DNA from: Dendrolimus kikuchii
Lineage: Eukaryota; Arthropoda; Insecta; Lepidoptera; Lasiocampidae
NCBI GenBank assembly: GCA_019925095.2
Contig: CM034411.1
Location: 15,004,001 to 15,068,000 of the forward strand
DNA: 64,000 nt
Reading direction: 5' to 3'
A model generated the notes under the pieces. The model ran no database searches. It saw only the letters and a program-made list of their open reading frames with translations, and was not told where the DNA came from. Below, one piece after another: positions 33,046 through 46,055 of the stretch (within the stretch, counting starts at the first letter, position 1; each line of letters starts with the position of its first letter). The translations under genes were made by a program, and so were the position numbers.

Positions 33046-33583
33046 TACAACTACGAAAAAAACTCAACCAAGCTTACTAAAAGGCGCTCGTATCAAGTGC
33101 AAGATCTGTTTTGCTGCCTTTGGTGTTTTGCAAAGATAAAAGATACAACCAGTTTCCAGACTAAGCGATACAAGTATGGATGTGGCATTAGTATAATTCA
33201 TAAGAAACCCTGCGAAGATGTTTGATTTTTTTGATCATAAGCCGCAGAAAAATCAAAGCAATGACTTTAATGGTTAAGATGTAGGATTTTAAAATGTTGT
33301 GATTTGTATAATAATTAGCTTAATTCCAGTGCATTTATTTAATTAATAGCTAGGCAATTAAAATAAGTTTATAATTAACAGATTTGTAATAAGGATTTGT
33401 TGATACAATTTTAATATGCGTATTTTTATAGATGGTAAATCTTGTTCTGAAATGTTATTGATGTCGTTAAATAATACTTTAAATTTCTTAATTACACGTT
33501 TCACTTAAAAAAAATGAATAGTGAATCGGCAGATGAACGCACTTTGTATATTTGTATAATCCAAAGATTGTTTGTGTATGTAT
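33046..33583. other. No gene seen; AT-rich
   Basis: Only short composition-driven frames. Confidence 0.35.
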
Positions 33584-34125
33584 ATTAGAAGTGCTGGCAG
33601 AATTTCACTTCATACAACGCTTAATGACATAATCCGTCGGGCTCTTGTCACTGCCGGGGTACCTGCCGTTCTAGAACCGAACGGCTTGTGCCGCGACGAT
33701 GCCAAGAGACCCGATGGTATGGTATGGTCATTGGTGCCCTGGAGGATGGGTCGCCCTTTAGTATGGGACGCGTCTTGCGTCGATACTTTGGCAGCGTCCC
33801 ATCTTCCAGCAACTAGCATGTCTGCTGGTACAGCTGTTACACAACCGGAGGCCCTAAAATGCCGTAAATATTCCGCCATCGGAAATGGCTACATATTTGC
33901 GGCTTTTGGGCTCGAGACCCTGGGGCCTTGGGGTCTGAGGCGCACAAGCTTTATCGAGACATAGCCAAACGTTTGTTGGATGTCTTACGTGACCAAAAGA
34001 GTAGTTTATATCTCGGACGACGCATTAGCGTTGCTATTCAGCAAGGCAACGTAGCCAGTCCTTTGGGCACGTTTCCAACTGACACCGGTCTGGTACTACA
34101 TTTTATAGTTCAATTTTAGTTTGTA
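33584..34125 (+). pseudogene. RPDG-type retroelement, C-terminal domain, frameshifted
   Basis: A 130-codon frame (33572-33964) starts at RSAGR, just after where the CCHC block would be, and contains NDIIRRAL, EPNGLCRDD, KRPDG, LVWDASCVDTLA and LETLGPWG. A frameshift near 33925 moves the rest (EAHKLYRDIAKRL...VAIQQGN) to another frame ending at 34119. 5'-truncated relative of 3839-4520. Confidence 0.63.
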
Positions 34126-34374
34126 TATATAGTTTATTTTTAATATAGTTTAATTTATCCCAAGATCATTGCATTATGATAGTTACTGTTTTGGGTTCGA
34201 TTGTAGGTCGAGTAAATTTTGTAAACAAATTTTTTGTTTTCTATTGTGGTTTGGGATCTAGACTCGGTTTTTGCGTACCTTTAGCATAATTTTTTTATAC
34301 TGTCGTGAAGAGAAAGGGTGCTAAAATCAGCGGATCTATAACCATCTGCGGTTATAAATTCGCTGTCCACCATT

Positions 34375-34560
34375 AAAGTCAGATGGAAGCGCATTTGCCC
34401 GTCTGGATGGCCACCACCCCTAGTCTAGAGTATGCCGCCATAACAACCTTGAGTTGAGTTTTTGTATGTTTGCTTGTAGGTAAACTGGCAAATGGATCGA
34501 CTTGATGGCAAGTGGTTAATGTCGCCCATGGACATTTACAACACTAAGGTACCGATGCTT
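34375..34560. repeat. SINE-A-related scraps
   Basis: 34390-34455 matches the middle of SINE-A (plus); 34485-34560 resembles its start-side block in the opposite sense (CTTGATGGCAAGTGG). Confidence 0.5.
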
Positions 34561-35160
34561 AGCCTACATATAGACTTTGAATATCTGTTTACGCCCCTTT
34601 TGAGTTTCGGCATTACAGCCCCGATTCCAATTTCCCCCCTTTTTTTTCGAGGTGAAACCGTCTGCGGACACCCCTGCTCGGGGACACGTTTACCAGTGGG
34701 ATAGTGTGGGACTCACTGGCTTTTTGCCGGACTACCCACTAAACACCCCGGTGTTCCTCCTGACGTCATATGCCAGGATCACGAGAACAGGCTGTAGCCG
34801 ACGCCGTAGCCCTGGCTGACGTGAGCTCACCCCTCCCTATGGGTGAATCTCTCCTTGGGTCAGTGGATGGCGGGTCTTTGCAAGTTGTTTGGAATCGAGA
34901 GGAGTGCGCGCAGAACACCTCCGTGCTCCCCTCTCGGTGGCCTGAATGCGGGTAACGGCTTAATTGTCTCCGTGGACGCTTTGGCAACACCACGCCCGTA
35001 GTGCAACCCAGCAACTTAATTTTTTCAAGGGGGGGGGGGGGCAAAATCTGAAAAATGCTGCCCTCGCTCGCCTATATTTGCCATCAGACGCCCACTGATG
35101 GATTCACGTGAGTCTGGTGCTTTAACCTATGCCTACACGCCCCGAGAAAAGTAATTTATG
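34561..35160. other. GC-rich unassigned stretch
   Basis: Unlike its surroundings this is GC-rich, with a G11 run near 35030 and short open frames on both strands (61 and 92 codons) lacking any domain. Probably LINE untranslated sequence; no gene supported. Confidence 0.35.
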
Positions 35161-35167
35161 TGCTTAA

Positions 35168-35375
35168 CCCTTTAGCTCACTATTAGCACATATGTGTTCG
35201 CGATGAGAGTGCAGATCGCGTTTGTGCACGTAATCGTTAACTGTGTTGTTGTCTCACTCTGTTTATATGGAAGTTGTATGATTTCTATGAAATGGGTATA
35301 CTTTCTTGGTATATTACGAGATAGTGATAGTGTTAGTCTTGCGGCTTTTTGGTATATCGATAATTGTCTTAAGGG
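35168..35375. mobile_element. piggyBac-like MITE, copy 1
   Basis: TTAA on both sides (35164-35167 and 35376-35379), termini CCCTTTAGCTCAC and GTCTTAAGGG. 208 bp, no frame of its own. Second copy at 51242-51443. Confidence 0.8.
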
Positions 35376-35379
35376 TTAA

Positions 35380-36140
35380 AGTACTGGACGTGTCAGTGGT
35401 CAAAGCTGCTTAAAGATGAGTTGTGTATTTGTCTGCGTAGATTGGATTTGCGTTCTGAAATTATCACCTTTGGAAATATTATGTTAATTAATATTATATC
35501 ATTTAAGATTTACTTACTGGACGCATATTAAGATTAAATTAAAATTGTTTTGACAATTTAATTGTAAATTGTATGTATGATAAATTATCAAGTTAATCAG
35601 TTAGTTTTAGTCTTTTGTTATAATTTTGTGTAATTTTTAGGCTTTTTACAAAATATGTGGGTTGATTTATCGGATTAAAATGTAAGGATATTCGTGATAT
35701 TTAATCAAATACCTCGCAAGTAAATCTGGTTTCCTGATCGGTGAATCAAAGGGGACTAAAGCGTCCGCTTTCGCAGATTCGTGTTACGAATGTGACAGGT
35801 ATGGAACTGGCCAACCATGCCGCAGACGGAGCCAACGCTGGCCACCGAAAGATTGGCCGACATACCCTTTATGAATGAGGTGGCTCCCGTATCACGTCAC
35901 CGGGTGGTAGTTGCCCGCTGCGTTTTGGACTCCGGCTCTGCCATCCTCAGGCAGACTCGGAAGAAAACAGGTATGGAAAATGTAACTGGTAAAGATTTCA
36001 ATGAATACCATTGTATATGATATGCGAGAGCAAGGAAGGAAAAGCAACTTACCCGGCCTTTGATCCTCGCACCCGGACCCCGCCCAGTTTTGATAATTTG
36101 AAATATTTTTAGATTTTAACTTGCACGTACGTGTCGGTTA
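35380..36140. other. No gene seen; AT-rich, one GC-richer patch
   Basis: 35750-36080 is more GC-rich with a 67-codon frame (35817) lacking a recognised domain. Confidence 0.35.
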
Positions 36141-36144
36141 AGAG

Positions 36145-36515
36145 TAGGGTTGCCAACTATTTTTGAGAAAGTTTCAGTTTAAAATTTAAAATTTGAAAGG
36201 TCGCTCATAATTTTTTAAAATTTACATGTGTATTTCTCGCTCGTAAAAATCTAAAGTAATGCATTAAGTACATTAAAAACAATTATGAGCGACCTTTCAA
36301 AATGCAAATTTTGAACTGAAACTTATTATTTTTGGGTCTATAAAATTATACCGTAACGAGAAAAAAAAAATAACAAAAATCAGTTTTGAAATCTTAAAAA
36401 ATTTGGAGCGACCGCTTAAAATATTTTCGAGCTGTCCTTTGGGTTCTTAAAACATCAAAAACTAAATTTTTTCACTTGAGACTCAAAAACAAGTAGTTTT
36501 ATTTGTGCCACCCTA
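36145..36515. mobile_element. MITE-like palindrome
   Basis: Outer TAGGGTTGCCA and TGCCACCCTA; inside, TTGAAAGGTCGCTCATAATT faces AATTATGAGCGACCTTTCAA. No TSD confirmed. Confidence 0.6.
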
Positions 36516-36624
36516 ATATCAAGCCACATAGAAATTTAATTATGTTTATTAATTGCTTCTATAAATTGTTTACGGTGGAATCTCTATAACCGAGGGTTTA
36601 TATAGTTAAATTTTACAAGCGTTA

Positions 36625-36825
36625 CAGTACGTGCTAAACTTAAACGCGTCCTTGAAGGTTGTATGCGCAGAATGGAATTATAATGTTCATAGACAGGCGC
36701 TCTCGCTCGTCCGCTAATCCGGACGCGCATGCCATCTCTCTCGCACAACACACCGTGTTATAAACGTCTGCGCAAACTCACAGAACTAACTTCATTCGAA
36801 GCGCATTTAAGTTTTGCGCGTACTG
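36625..36825. mobile_element. Mariner-like MITE, copy 1
   Basis: Termini CAGTACGTGCTAAACTTAAA and complement of TTTAAGTTTTGCGCGTACTG; TA on the left, mutated on the right. Second copy at 49449-49695. Confidence 0.7.
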
Positions 36826-37186
36826 CAGCTATATTTTGTAAAGACACTGCAGCTTTCGTGTGTTCAATTAAATCATTATTTTTTCAATGATATGTACTTA
36901 AAACGATTTTCCTTAGTTCTGTTCGATGAGATTGTTTCCATTTAAAATTGTCGTGTACAGTGTCTAAGTATTATAGTTGATAAGGTATAATTGCGAAATT
37001 AGTGAAAATTTTACGAAAATTAAAAGATTATTTTATGAAATTAAGAAATTGTTTTATTTTGGTCTCTTATACAATTTTTTTATTTATTTACGACCCCTAA
37101 TAGTAAGTTACGTTAAGATTACAGGGGCTCAATTCTGCGATTATAATGTAGTTAGACTGGTCGACCACTTCCGCCATAAGGATTAC

Positions 37187-37672
37187 TAGAGTTGGGTAGG
37201 ACAAGATTTTAAAATGAGTTTGTAAGGGTAACATGACATTTTGTACTGAATCAGTACAATGTACCACTTCAAATGAGGCGAGATTTGTATGGTTTGTACC
37301 GCGGCAGTACATTTGAAGCGATGAGGCCGGTGAGCGTCATTCCCTCATTTATCCCGTACAAAAATTCTAGTTCGGAAGTGTTCGTTAAGAATGCGATGTG
37401 ATCGGCCTCAGTCACCTCATTTTAGTTTAGTCGTACATGTCATGTTGTCCCTCTTTGTCATTATTAATTGATTATCAGTAGAGGCGTTATTGTACTATTG
37501 CAGCATAAGCCTCGTTCCGTCCTTCCTCTTACATTTGAAACGCGAGTAGCACATTGAGTAGTAGCGCGACAAAATATTTGAAGCATTACTTTTTAGATTT
37601 TATACCGTATTAGTACAAATGGATTTTGTACGGGACAAATGTACCGGTTCGTACGTGTCCGCCTCAACTCTA
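37187..37672. mobile_element. hAT-like MITE candidate
   Basis: Termini TAGAGTTGGGTAGGACA and, inverted, TGTCCGCCTCAACTCTA. Internal GTACAAAT-type words repeat near both ends. No matching 8-bp TSD found. Confidence 0.58.
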
Positions 37673-38465
37673 ATAATTATTGTTATCTGAAAAAAACCTT
37701 CATGACGTCAGAGGTCGAGTCGAGTCGAGTCTTTCAATCGAATCAAACAAAGTGTTGTCCATGAGAACATAAAATTGAGTATCATGGTATCTTTTTAGTT
37801 ACCAAACAGGCGTAATGAATTTAATTTTTTTGAACCGCATAATATTAGTTAAAAACAGCAACAAAATAGAAGTCCATAAACGTCTTTGTGCTGGGCGCGG
37901 GCCTCTTCATCTGGATCGAATGGACAGCATACCCGCCACGCTTTTTTTTTGAGGCAGGGGGAAATACATTTAGTACACTATCGGGTCCTTTACTGGGATT
38001 AGACCAAAGCAATGAGAGTTATCCACTGAAGATGGCGCAGATAACAAAGTCAATTGCCGGCTTGTGTGATGTGGGGAGCTCTAACCCATAGGTTGTAGTG
38101 GTTCGATTTCTGTGGACTGTATAGCGGAGATATTGCCTAAATCCTTGTCCTATAAAAGCCGAAGCTCCACCAACCTTGAGATCAGCCCTCTGGCTCGGTT
38201 CAGGTTGCACTCGGGAACAGCGCACAGCACTATGGATTCACATGAGAGCTACCACTGTACACAGATTAGGTCTTAATGAAAGTTATTGGCACGGTCAGTA
38301 ATTATAATTATTTGAATTTAAAAACAGATGAGCGCACGGCGCGATGTCGTCGAACGTTGACAAGTGTTCAAAATGGCTGCCCTTACCCTGCTGTGCATTG
38401 GCAGTCGCCTCACACAGAAAGAGGGTAATCAATAAAATCAGCGGAGCGATGTTTTACCTACTTAT

Positions 38466-38949
38466 TGTTACGAGCCGCGAGACTCAAATAAAAATGCCGT
38501 TAGAATTACTATAGAGTTTATTAGAACTATACAAACACGTATAACACAGGTACAAATATAACCGAACACAACAAGTCCAAACGTAATGCAGAAGGTTGTA
38601 ATTCAATAAAACGCCCAAAGTCCGTCACTAAAAGTTTCCCAATCGTAGTACACACGTCTTGCTTCGCTTGTGGTTATCGCTCGACTGCCCCCTCCTTCAA
38701 TAAGGTCATCGTTTTATACTGCACAAATGCAATGCGCCCGTATCATAATCCGAAACACCTGGCTAATGAGTCGACCGCAACGGCCATAAACGAGTACAAT
38801 AAAACAATGGACTGTTCTCTAGAATAATTAGTAAACGCATGCCAATAAATAAGTAAACAAAAGATATCCAAATGCCGGAAGGTAATAAAATGTGTTTTTA
38901 CAGATATGCAGGTGTGAAATTTGTTTTTGTCGGGATCTGAGTCGTATCA
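38466..38949 (-). mobile_element. Solo LTR (copy 2)
   Basis: 484 bp from TGTTACGAG to GTCGTATCA, with a perfect 4-bp TSD TTAT (38462-38465 and 38950-38953). Same family as 8743-9202. Confidence 0.8.
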
Positions 38950-38954
38950 TTATT

Positions 38955-40140
38955 ATAGGCAAGGACCGAACATATGGAAACTCAGCAAGGTACCCCTGAT
39001 CCATGGGCTAATACTCCGCTAAAACCCCTTCCCTCCCATGTGCCCCTCGCTCTTGGTAGGAATAGCGTGAGACTTAGAACGTAGTTACGCTCACGTAATC
39101 CTGCGCATCAGTGCTTGAGAACGCCGGGAGAGATAGCCGCCACGATTATGTAATATATAATAATAATAATCGCTAGAGCTAAGACTCAAGGTCCAGGGGT
39201 GGAAGTGATAAATGGCATCACGTCAGAAGTAGCTTCGGTGAACCTGCAGTCCACGTCTCTACACCCCTTAGCCACTCACACTCATGTTGCGCCTATCTTT
39301 ACGGCATTTTTTGGGGCCCATGCAGGGAGTGGAGAGTCACCGTCTGCCCATTTTTCCATGTTCCCTGAACATTGCGACGGGCAGACGCCAGAGTCCCCAT
39401 ATTCCCAGACCCCTAGTACCACTAGCAGTTCACCCCAATAGCCCGGTACTTTTTGTCCTCATTTCCCACAATAGTTCTACACTGGCCGGGGCTTGTCCTT
39501 GGGTGCATTGTTATATGGTGTAGACAGGGATAATCGCCGGTCAGTGTCATGCCACATTTACATTAAATTTGTCAAAGGGCCTCTACGTGTTGGCTTTTCC
39601 ATGGCCCCACGCAAGCCCTCCAAATGTCCGGGCCATTTTTATGGCCCGTGATCTTCCAAGACATAATAATAATTCTTTATTTACTCTCACACTAAAAATA
39701 ATTAAATTAGTATAAATTTTTCTTATAAACAGAAATGGTGAGAGCCTGGTGTCAGTAAAAGGAATAATCCTGTGTGACTGATCAACAGCCTCTTTCTCCC
39801 GGAAAAAGCCAGCTAAACAATTTGTGATAAATATTATGTATTGAGTGTAATTATGTGTGAATGTGTGAGTATGTTATCGCGTATAATAGATGTAGAATAG
39901 TAATAAGTGTTTATAAAATATGAATTACATAAAAGTAAGACCAGCCTGTGATAATGAAACACGACTAAATTTTTAATATAATGAAGTATATATAATATAA
40001 TTATTGCAGCTATTAATGTAATAAATAAATGACAAGTAATAATATTAGGAACTATATTTAGGTAATATAATAATTATAAAGAATAAATGCAAAATACAAC
40101 TAACAGCGTCATAATGGTCGTTTATTGACTTCATAACTGT
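38955..40140. other. No gene seen; GC-richer first half
   Basis: 39180-39450 has an 80-codon plus frame rich in Ser, Thr and Pro with no domain or splice support; possibly LINE untranslated sequence. 39660-40140 is AT-rich. Confidence 0.35.
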
Positions 40141-40141
40141 T

Positions 40142-40452
40142 CTTTTTTTTTTGCAGGAGATCAGCATACAGGCAGACGGCCCACTTTATGGAAAGCGGTT
40201 ACCATCGCCTATGGACATTTGCAATAGCAAAGTTGCTACAAATGCGCTGCGGCTCTCTTAAGGGAAACTGGAACCTGGTCACTAATGCCGGAACACAACT
40301 CAAGGTTGTTATGGCGACATACTTTAGAGCAGGGGTGGTAGCCATCCAGTCGGGCAAATGCCCTACCACCTGGCTGTGGGTTGTTAAGTCGCCTCTTACG
40401 ACAGGCCGCCCCAACGCAGGAAATTGTATTCTTTCTCCGTTCCTGCACGGAT
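40142..40452 (-). mobile_element. SINE-A copy, full length
   Basis: From the T-run to CCTGCACGGAT. Confidence 0.84.
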
Positions 40453-40767
40453 AAAATGTTTTTCATCGGTTTCGATAAATATTAAATTAATAAAACCATG
40501 GAAAAAGAATACTATAGGAATAGTTGCCCAGTAAAAAATGTTACTCGTAACACTGCAAACCCACAGGGAGAGAGACGGGGGCTCGTAGTAGTTATATTTG
40601 TGAGTTTTACACGTCGGTAATCTCGACGTTCCACGTCAGTTACCACGAACGAAATAAATATTTGAGAACGAGAACAATAAGAAAGAAAACCCCTGTGTCC
40701 GCCTTTACGTCGCACGGTTCTTGCCGCCAACTCTCCCATACCTAGACTATGTAAACTAATAAACCTT

Positions 40768-41184
40768 ACATACATACACATACATAACTTCACGCCAGTT
40801 CCCTTGCGGGGTAGGCACGAACAACAGAGCGCCATTTAGCCTTATTCTTACACACCTCACTTGCTTCTTTGACATTCATAACTCTTGTCATGCACGCTCG
40901 TCTGTTCTCAAGGCTCCCGACATCACCTTCTGCTAGTACACGATCAATTTGATCATGGAAGGTGTGTCGCGGCCTTCCACGACTTCTGCATCCATCCACT
41001 TTTGCATTGTATATCTGTTTAGTCATTCTTTCATCATGCATTCTTTCCACATGCCCGAACCACCGGAGCATTCCTTTCCTTGCCTTCACCCCGACACTCT
41101 CTTTCAGACCAACTCTTTTTCTTACTTCGGTATTACGAACGCGGTCCGCGAGCGTCACTCCGCAGATTTTGCGCAGTGCTCGCA
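40768..41184 (-). mobile_element. RTE family 1 copy, 417 bp
   Basis: Perfect 11-bp TSD TAATAAACCTT at 40757-40767 and 41185-41195. The residual 131-codon frame is uninterrupted to the element stop. Confidence 0.9.
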
Positions 41185-41199
41185 TAATAAACCTTTATA

Positions 41200-42237
41200 G
41201 TGATATTACTGATCTACATGCAAATTCATATTACAAATTTCGTCGAATTATTGCATCCCACATTGCTAATTAACTTCTCTTTTTTTAAATTTCTTTATGT
41301 TTGGAACTTAATAGCTATGAAAGCCTTATATTTTCTTTTACTTTCTTCTTTAAATTAATTATATTATAGTTTATTCAAACTGCAAAATATTAAATTGCAT
41401 GTAGTGTTTGCCTATAAGTGATTACTGCATTTCTCATGTCTTTTTTTATAAAGCAATGTACATCCTTTGTATTAGTGCAAGTAATTGTTGGTAAACCAAA
41501 TAAATAAATAAATAAAACAACTAAAATAACAGCACAAAACATTCGTTTATTTATCAAATAAAAAGCAACAGATCACAATAGAAATGCATCTAAAATTTAA
41601 AATTATGTAATACTAGTTACAACACGCGGCTTGCCTCGTTAAGCCGACACGTCTCTTGCATATGAATATTTACTAACCCCTTTGAGGGTCCAAAGTTAAT
41701 ATTATTTTTGCCAAAGCTGCCAGCTGCCATCAAAATTGCCGCGCCAAAACCAAGAGAATTATATCGTCTCTTTTATTCTAATACAAATTCTATATAGTTA
41801 GAGGGAGAAAGCATCAGTTCAACGTTCGTTTCGATTATCTGTATTTGACCACAAATCTGTGGTGCTTCTCAATTAGCCGTGTGTGACACTCGAGAGCAAA
41901 TTTGTGGTGGTTCCGTCTTAAAGGTTACAACTATAAGGCGTTCGTTAACATTAGATATCAGATAATCTTAAAACATTTTACGGTTTTGGTGAATTTTTTA
42001 ACTGAACTCTTTACAAGCTTTTCTAATTTAGAGATATCTAATAAAAAATCACCAAAAAATAGATTAAGGCTCCTATACCACAAAAAGTCGAAAGTGACGT
42101 ATAAACGAAACAATTTTTCGTGAGTAATTACTGATCAAAAAATCATCATAAAAGTCATTCACGACTTGAGATGTAGCGTGGTTTTTAATTCATAATTTTT
42201 CTAGTTATTTTAAGTTAAAGAAAATTCAACACATCAT
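41200..42237. other. No gene seen; AT-rich
   Basis: ACACGCGGCTTGCCTCG near 41624 resembles the GC-rich end of a Helitron-like element. No exon or long frame. Confidence 0.35.
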
Positions 42238-42789
42238 CAGGGATGGGCCGAAATTCGTTTCACATTCGGTTTGACCGAATTTCAACAGTTTGAGCCGAAA
42301 TTCGGTTTAAAGGCCGAACATTCGGTGCAAGAAAAAAGTAAAATACCTACTTGCACTATTATAAATTAATAGTAATCATATCCTATCATAACCGTAAAAT
42401 ATAATTAAGCCTTTATATACTCATAGTCATTTATTTTAGTTGGGAACGTGTAAATTTTAACCTGCAATGTGATAAAAATTAAATTAGTTCTTCTTAATTG
42501 AAGAGTCTTTGCCTAATTAAATAGACATCAAATTAAAACAAAAATGACAAACTTATTATTCCTCTAACAACCATAAGTAAGCAGTGTACTTAAAATTTAA
42601 CAGAGGGAGGTTATGGCGTAAAAACGCCCAAGATTCGGCGTTATCAAGTCACGACATCAACAAGTAACGACGTGTCGCTTTTGAGTAAGCGTGGCGTAAA
42701 TGAAACCGAAGTTCGGCCGAATTTTTTGTTTTGACCGAATATTCGGCCGAAGTTCGTATTCGGTTCAAACTACATTCGGCCCATCCCTA
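42238..42789. mobile_element. hAT-like MITE
   Basis: Termini CAGGGATGGGCCGAA and TTCGGCCCATCCCTA are inverted; ATTCGG words are repeated near both ends. 8-bp flanks CACATCAT and CAAATCAC agree at six positions, a decayed 8-bp TSD. 552 bp, no transposase. Confidence 0.75.
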
Positions 42790-42799
42790 CAAATCACCT

Positions 42800-43889
42800 A
42801 TAAGTTATTTATTTACTCAATATTTTTTCAAAACAGGATCAATATATACTCACATCTTTATAAAAGAGACATAAATAATTTGGTTTTATTATTATATTTT
42901 AAATACTACTTTATTTTATTCACAATAAAATAATAACGCATCTGAGAAACGACCGCGTCTATGGAATCGTCCGCTATCGTCAGAAAAATTCTTAAGGACG
43001 TTGGCGTTGCTACAAGCCTTAAATAAATATACATAGCAGAAATATCTGGTCAGATATTACTCGCGCCATAACATACGTTACACTATTCATTAGCTTTATA
43101 AATCACAGCATGTAAGGCGGGCGATAGGCGTGCGAGCAAGTACGCGTACTTTTTGCTTGACGAACTTTTTCGCGTATGTTAGACGGTTCACTTCTGTACT
43201 TCAATTTCGATGAATCAACCAAAGTGATACATATAAACACCATTTTGAATCATTCATAGCATTGAATACCATCGCACATGTGCACAGATTGAGTTTGGAA
43301 AAATACACCAATTTTGATGAAATTATTATGCGAGAAGTTGCACGACAACTAGACCGTCGTCATTATTACATACATTTTTAATGTTTGGTTAGAATTTTTA
43401 CATACCAGAGACAAAACTTTATATATACTCCAATATATTTATGCATCACGACACTTCAAGTTAAACTTGGTTATTATAAAATTTTTTGATCCCAAAAAAA
43501 TATTTTTTAGGGAAAGAACTCCCCAATTTGGAATACCCTGTTTCCAAATCATAAGTACGCGTACTTGCTTGCACGTTTATCACCCGTTTCAGGATACACA
43601 AAATACGTCCAAAATATCAATTATTCTTATAAGGACTACTTAATTTAAATCCAAAAGCATCAATGTCTTTAGTTTACGTCTCTTAAAGCGTTTACCCACT
43701 AGGGGCCATCCATCAACTACTACACGTGAATAGGGGTCCTAAATTCCGTGACATCACGTTCGAACACTCAAGCAAAAATCAAAATGCAATTTATATAAAC
43801 TTTAAAACCGGAAATTTGAATTATTAACGAAAATCTATCAAAATATTTCCAACTCTATCTGAACATAGTGTTTAAATTATTAAAAAAAA
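42800..43889. other. No gene seen; AT-rich
   Basis: TACGCGTACTT occurs at 43142 and, inverted, AAGTACGCGTACTTG near 43555, so 43110-43600 may be another inverted-repeat element. No coding exon. Confidence 0.4.
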
Positions 43890-44383
43890 CTAGCTGATGC
43901 CCGCGTCTTCGTCCGCGTCACGATCGCGATGTAGAATACTATCAGCGCCATCTAGTTTGTCTAATACGATGATGAAATACGCTATGCTAGACACTGTAAG
44001 GTTTTACTTTTTCGCGGAATCTCTCTAAATTGTTTTATTGTTTGATGATACCGGCAATATCAATACTTAATTAAGTGCATAAGTTGTATAATAAGCTGTT
44101 TAAGTAATTATAGTTTTTTTAACTATCCCACGGGAACTCTTTAATTTTTCGGTATTAAAAGTATCCTATATATCGATCAGGGATATAAGCTACCACAATA
44201 CAAAATTTCATTTAAATCGGTCCGGTCGTTTCGGAGATTAGCCCGTACAAACATACAGACAAAAAATTGAAAAAAAAAGCTAAATTAGTTCTATTTCCCT
44301 TCTTAAATCCCCCTGACTCGGTTTTTAGCATTTTATTTTATTGTACAAATATTCGACTTCTACAGTTTTATTATATGTATAGA
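43890..44383 (-). mobile_element. Helitron-like element
   Basis: The minus strand starts TCTATACATATAATAAAACT after A and ends GGGCATCAGCTAG before T. A 257-bp relative is at 51473-51729. Confidence 0.7.
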
Positions 44384-44397
44384 TAATATCGTCGTCG

Positions 44398-44795
44398 TCG
44401 TCATCCATTCGCAGTCCACTGCTGGACGTAGGCCCCCCCAAGACGGCGCCACTCATCTCTGTCCTCTGACTTCCTCATCCAGCGCGACCTTGAACAGGTT
44501 GTTGGTCCATCGGGCTGGAGGGCGTCCGACACTACGTTTACCAAGACGCGGTCTCCACCTCCAGGACTCGTTTGCTCCTGCGGCAGACGTGACCGGCCCA
44601 ATGCCACTTCAACCTGCTAATTTTGCGAGCTATGTCGGTTACTTTGGTTCTCTTACGGATATCCTCATTTCTAACCCTATTCATAAGAGAAACACCCAAC
44701 ATAACTCACTCCATATCCCGTCGAGCGACTTGGAACTTGTGGACCAATCCTGCCATCAGTGTCCATGTCTCGGCCCCGTGGGTCAGGAAAAAATT
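44398..44795 (-). mobile_element. RTE-like LINE (family 3), 3' part
   Basis: The minus strand reads GAETWTL..., RDMERVMLGVSL.NRVRNEDIRKRTKVTD, LKWHWAGHV, with a (GAC)n tail at 44390-44400. Frame is interrupted. Distinct from families 1 and 2. Confidence 0.75.
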
Positions 44796-45679
44796 ATTTA
44801 AATGGAAATAAAATTCATTACGAAACTGCTGTTTGAATTCAATGATTTCTCAATGTCAAATTGCAAAATATGTGACGTCACACTTGGCAGGGAGGAGTCT
44901 CACGGGTGTGACTATCTGTGACACTGGGGGGTGGTGGTTTGGTGTCAAAAATCATTAAATTCGTGTGACGTAATTCGTGGATGGCCCCCTATGGCGCTAT
45001 ATGCCTGGGCTCTTGTTCTATATCGCACGCTTAACGTTATATAGACCTGACTCAGAATGTTGAGTAATTGGATTTTAATATCTAGTACATATAAATAAGG
45101 CATAAAATTGATGAACTTGATATTACTACTTAGGTCTCTATAGTTCTAAGGGTGCGATATATTCACTCGCCCTACTATTGGTTAAAATTTGACATAAGGT
45201 GCATAATTTTTAAAAAAAATCTATAGTAAAGTAAAAAAATTGCGAAAGTTACTTTTCGATTCTACTCACTTACGAATGGGACATATTACAACACTACGCT
45301 CAAAGCTTGCGACATAAACGAAGGTCGGTCGCAGCTGTCATTTTAGTCCAGGTAATTAAAAATCAGTTGGTACGAGTCGATTGTGCAAGCACTCTTATGT
45401 CATAGTGGGCTTCTGACGTTGAATAAAGGACGGATACACTAAACAGATATGTATCATTACAACCGTTGTTTCTTATTAACGAAAGAAATAAAATTACTGC
45501 CAAACATATCCTTATGCCCCTGCGTTAGTGTTAATGACTGTGATCAAATACGACTAACTTGTAGCTTGAAAAAATAATGCTTCTAATGAATAGATATATT
45601 AGTGTATAGACATGCGTTATCTATCAATGTCTAACGTCATTAACAATGTCGCAACTCAAACAATGCATTAAACCCTTGG

Positions 45680-45908
45680 GTACGTCTGCGTAGGAGAGCC
45701 CCCCCCCCTGCTGGGGTGGGGCCACGCCAGCCGGGGTCGCGGAAGAAAGCTCACGCACATCCCGTGACCCCGGCCCGTGGCGTCAGGTGGCACCAAGGGG
45801 TTTTAGTGGGTGTTCCGGCTCCTCTAGCCGGCGAGTCCCACACTCCCCCGCCGAAGTCCCCCCGGCGGGGGGTCCGCAAATGGATTTCCCCTTGTAAAAA
45901 AAAGCGTA
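45680..45908 (+). mobile_element. LINE 3' untranslated end with poly(A)
   Basis: A strongly GC-rich block with CCGCCGAAGTCCCCCC and GGATTTCCCCTTGTAAAAAAA. The abrupt composition change and A-run fit a truncated non-LTR 3' end, though the clade cannot be read from it. Confidence 0.5.
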
Positions 45909-46055
45909 CATCTGCGTGACACAGTCACTATCACTATTGCTTTATCCCAGGTCTAGGAAGGGCATTATACAAGCAAACATTCAGTATAAATTTTTCAAGA
46001 GGGCGAAGACCCATGTATTAACCAAAGCGCTCATGTATTAACCATAGTTTTTAAC

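Noticed and set aside
34766..35044. 92-codon minus frame in a GC-rich block
   Set aside because: No domain, crosses a poly-G run, both strands open; composition-driven.
39199..39523. Two overlapping ~80-codon + frames
   Set aside because: Low-complexity Ser/Thr/Pro composition, no splice sites or domain; more likely untranslated repeat sequence.
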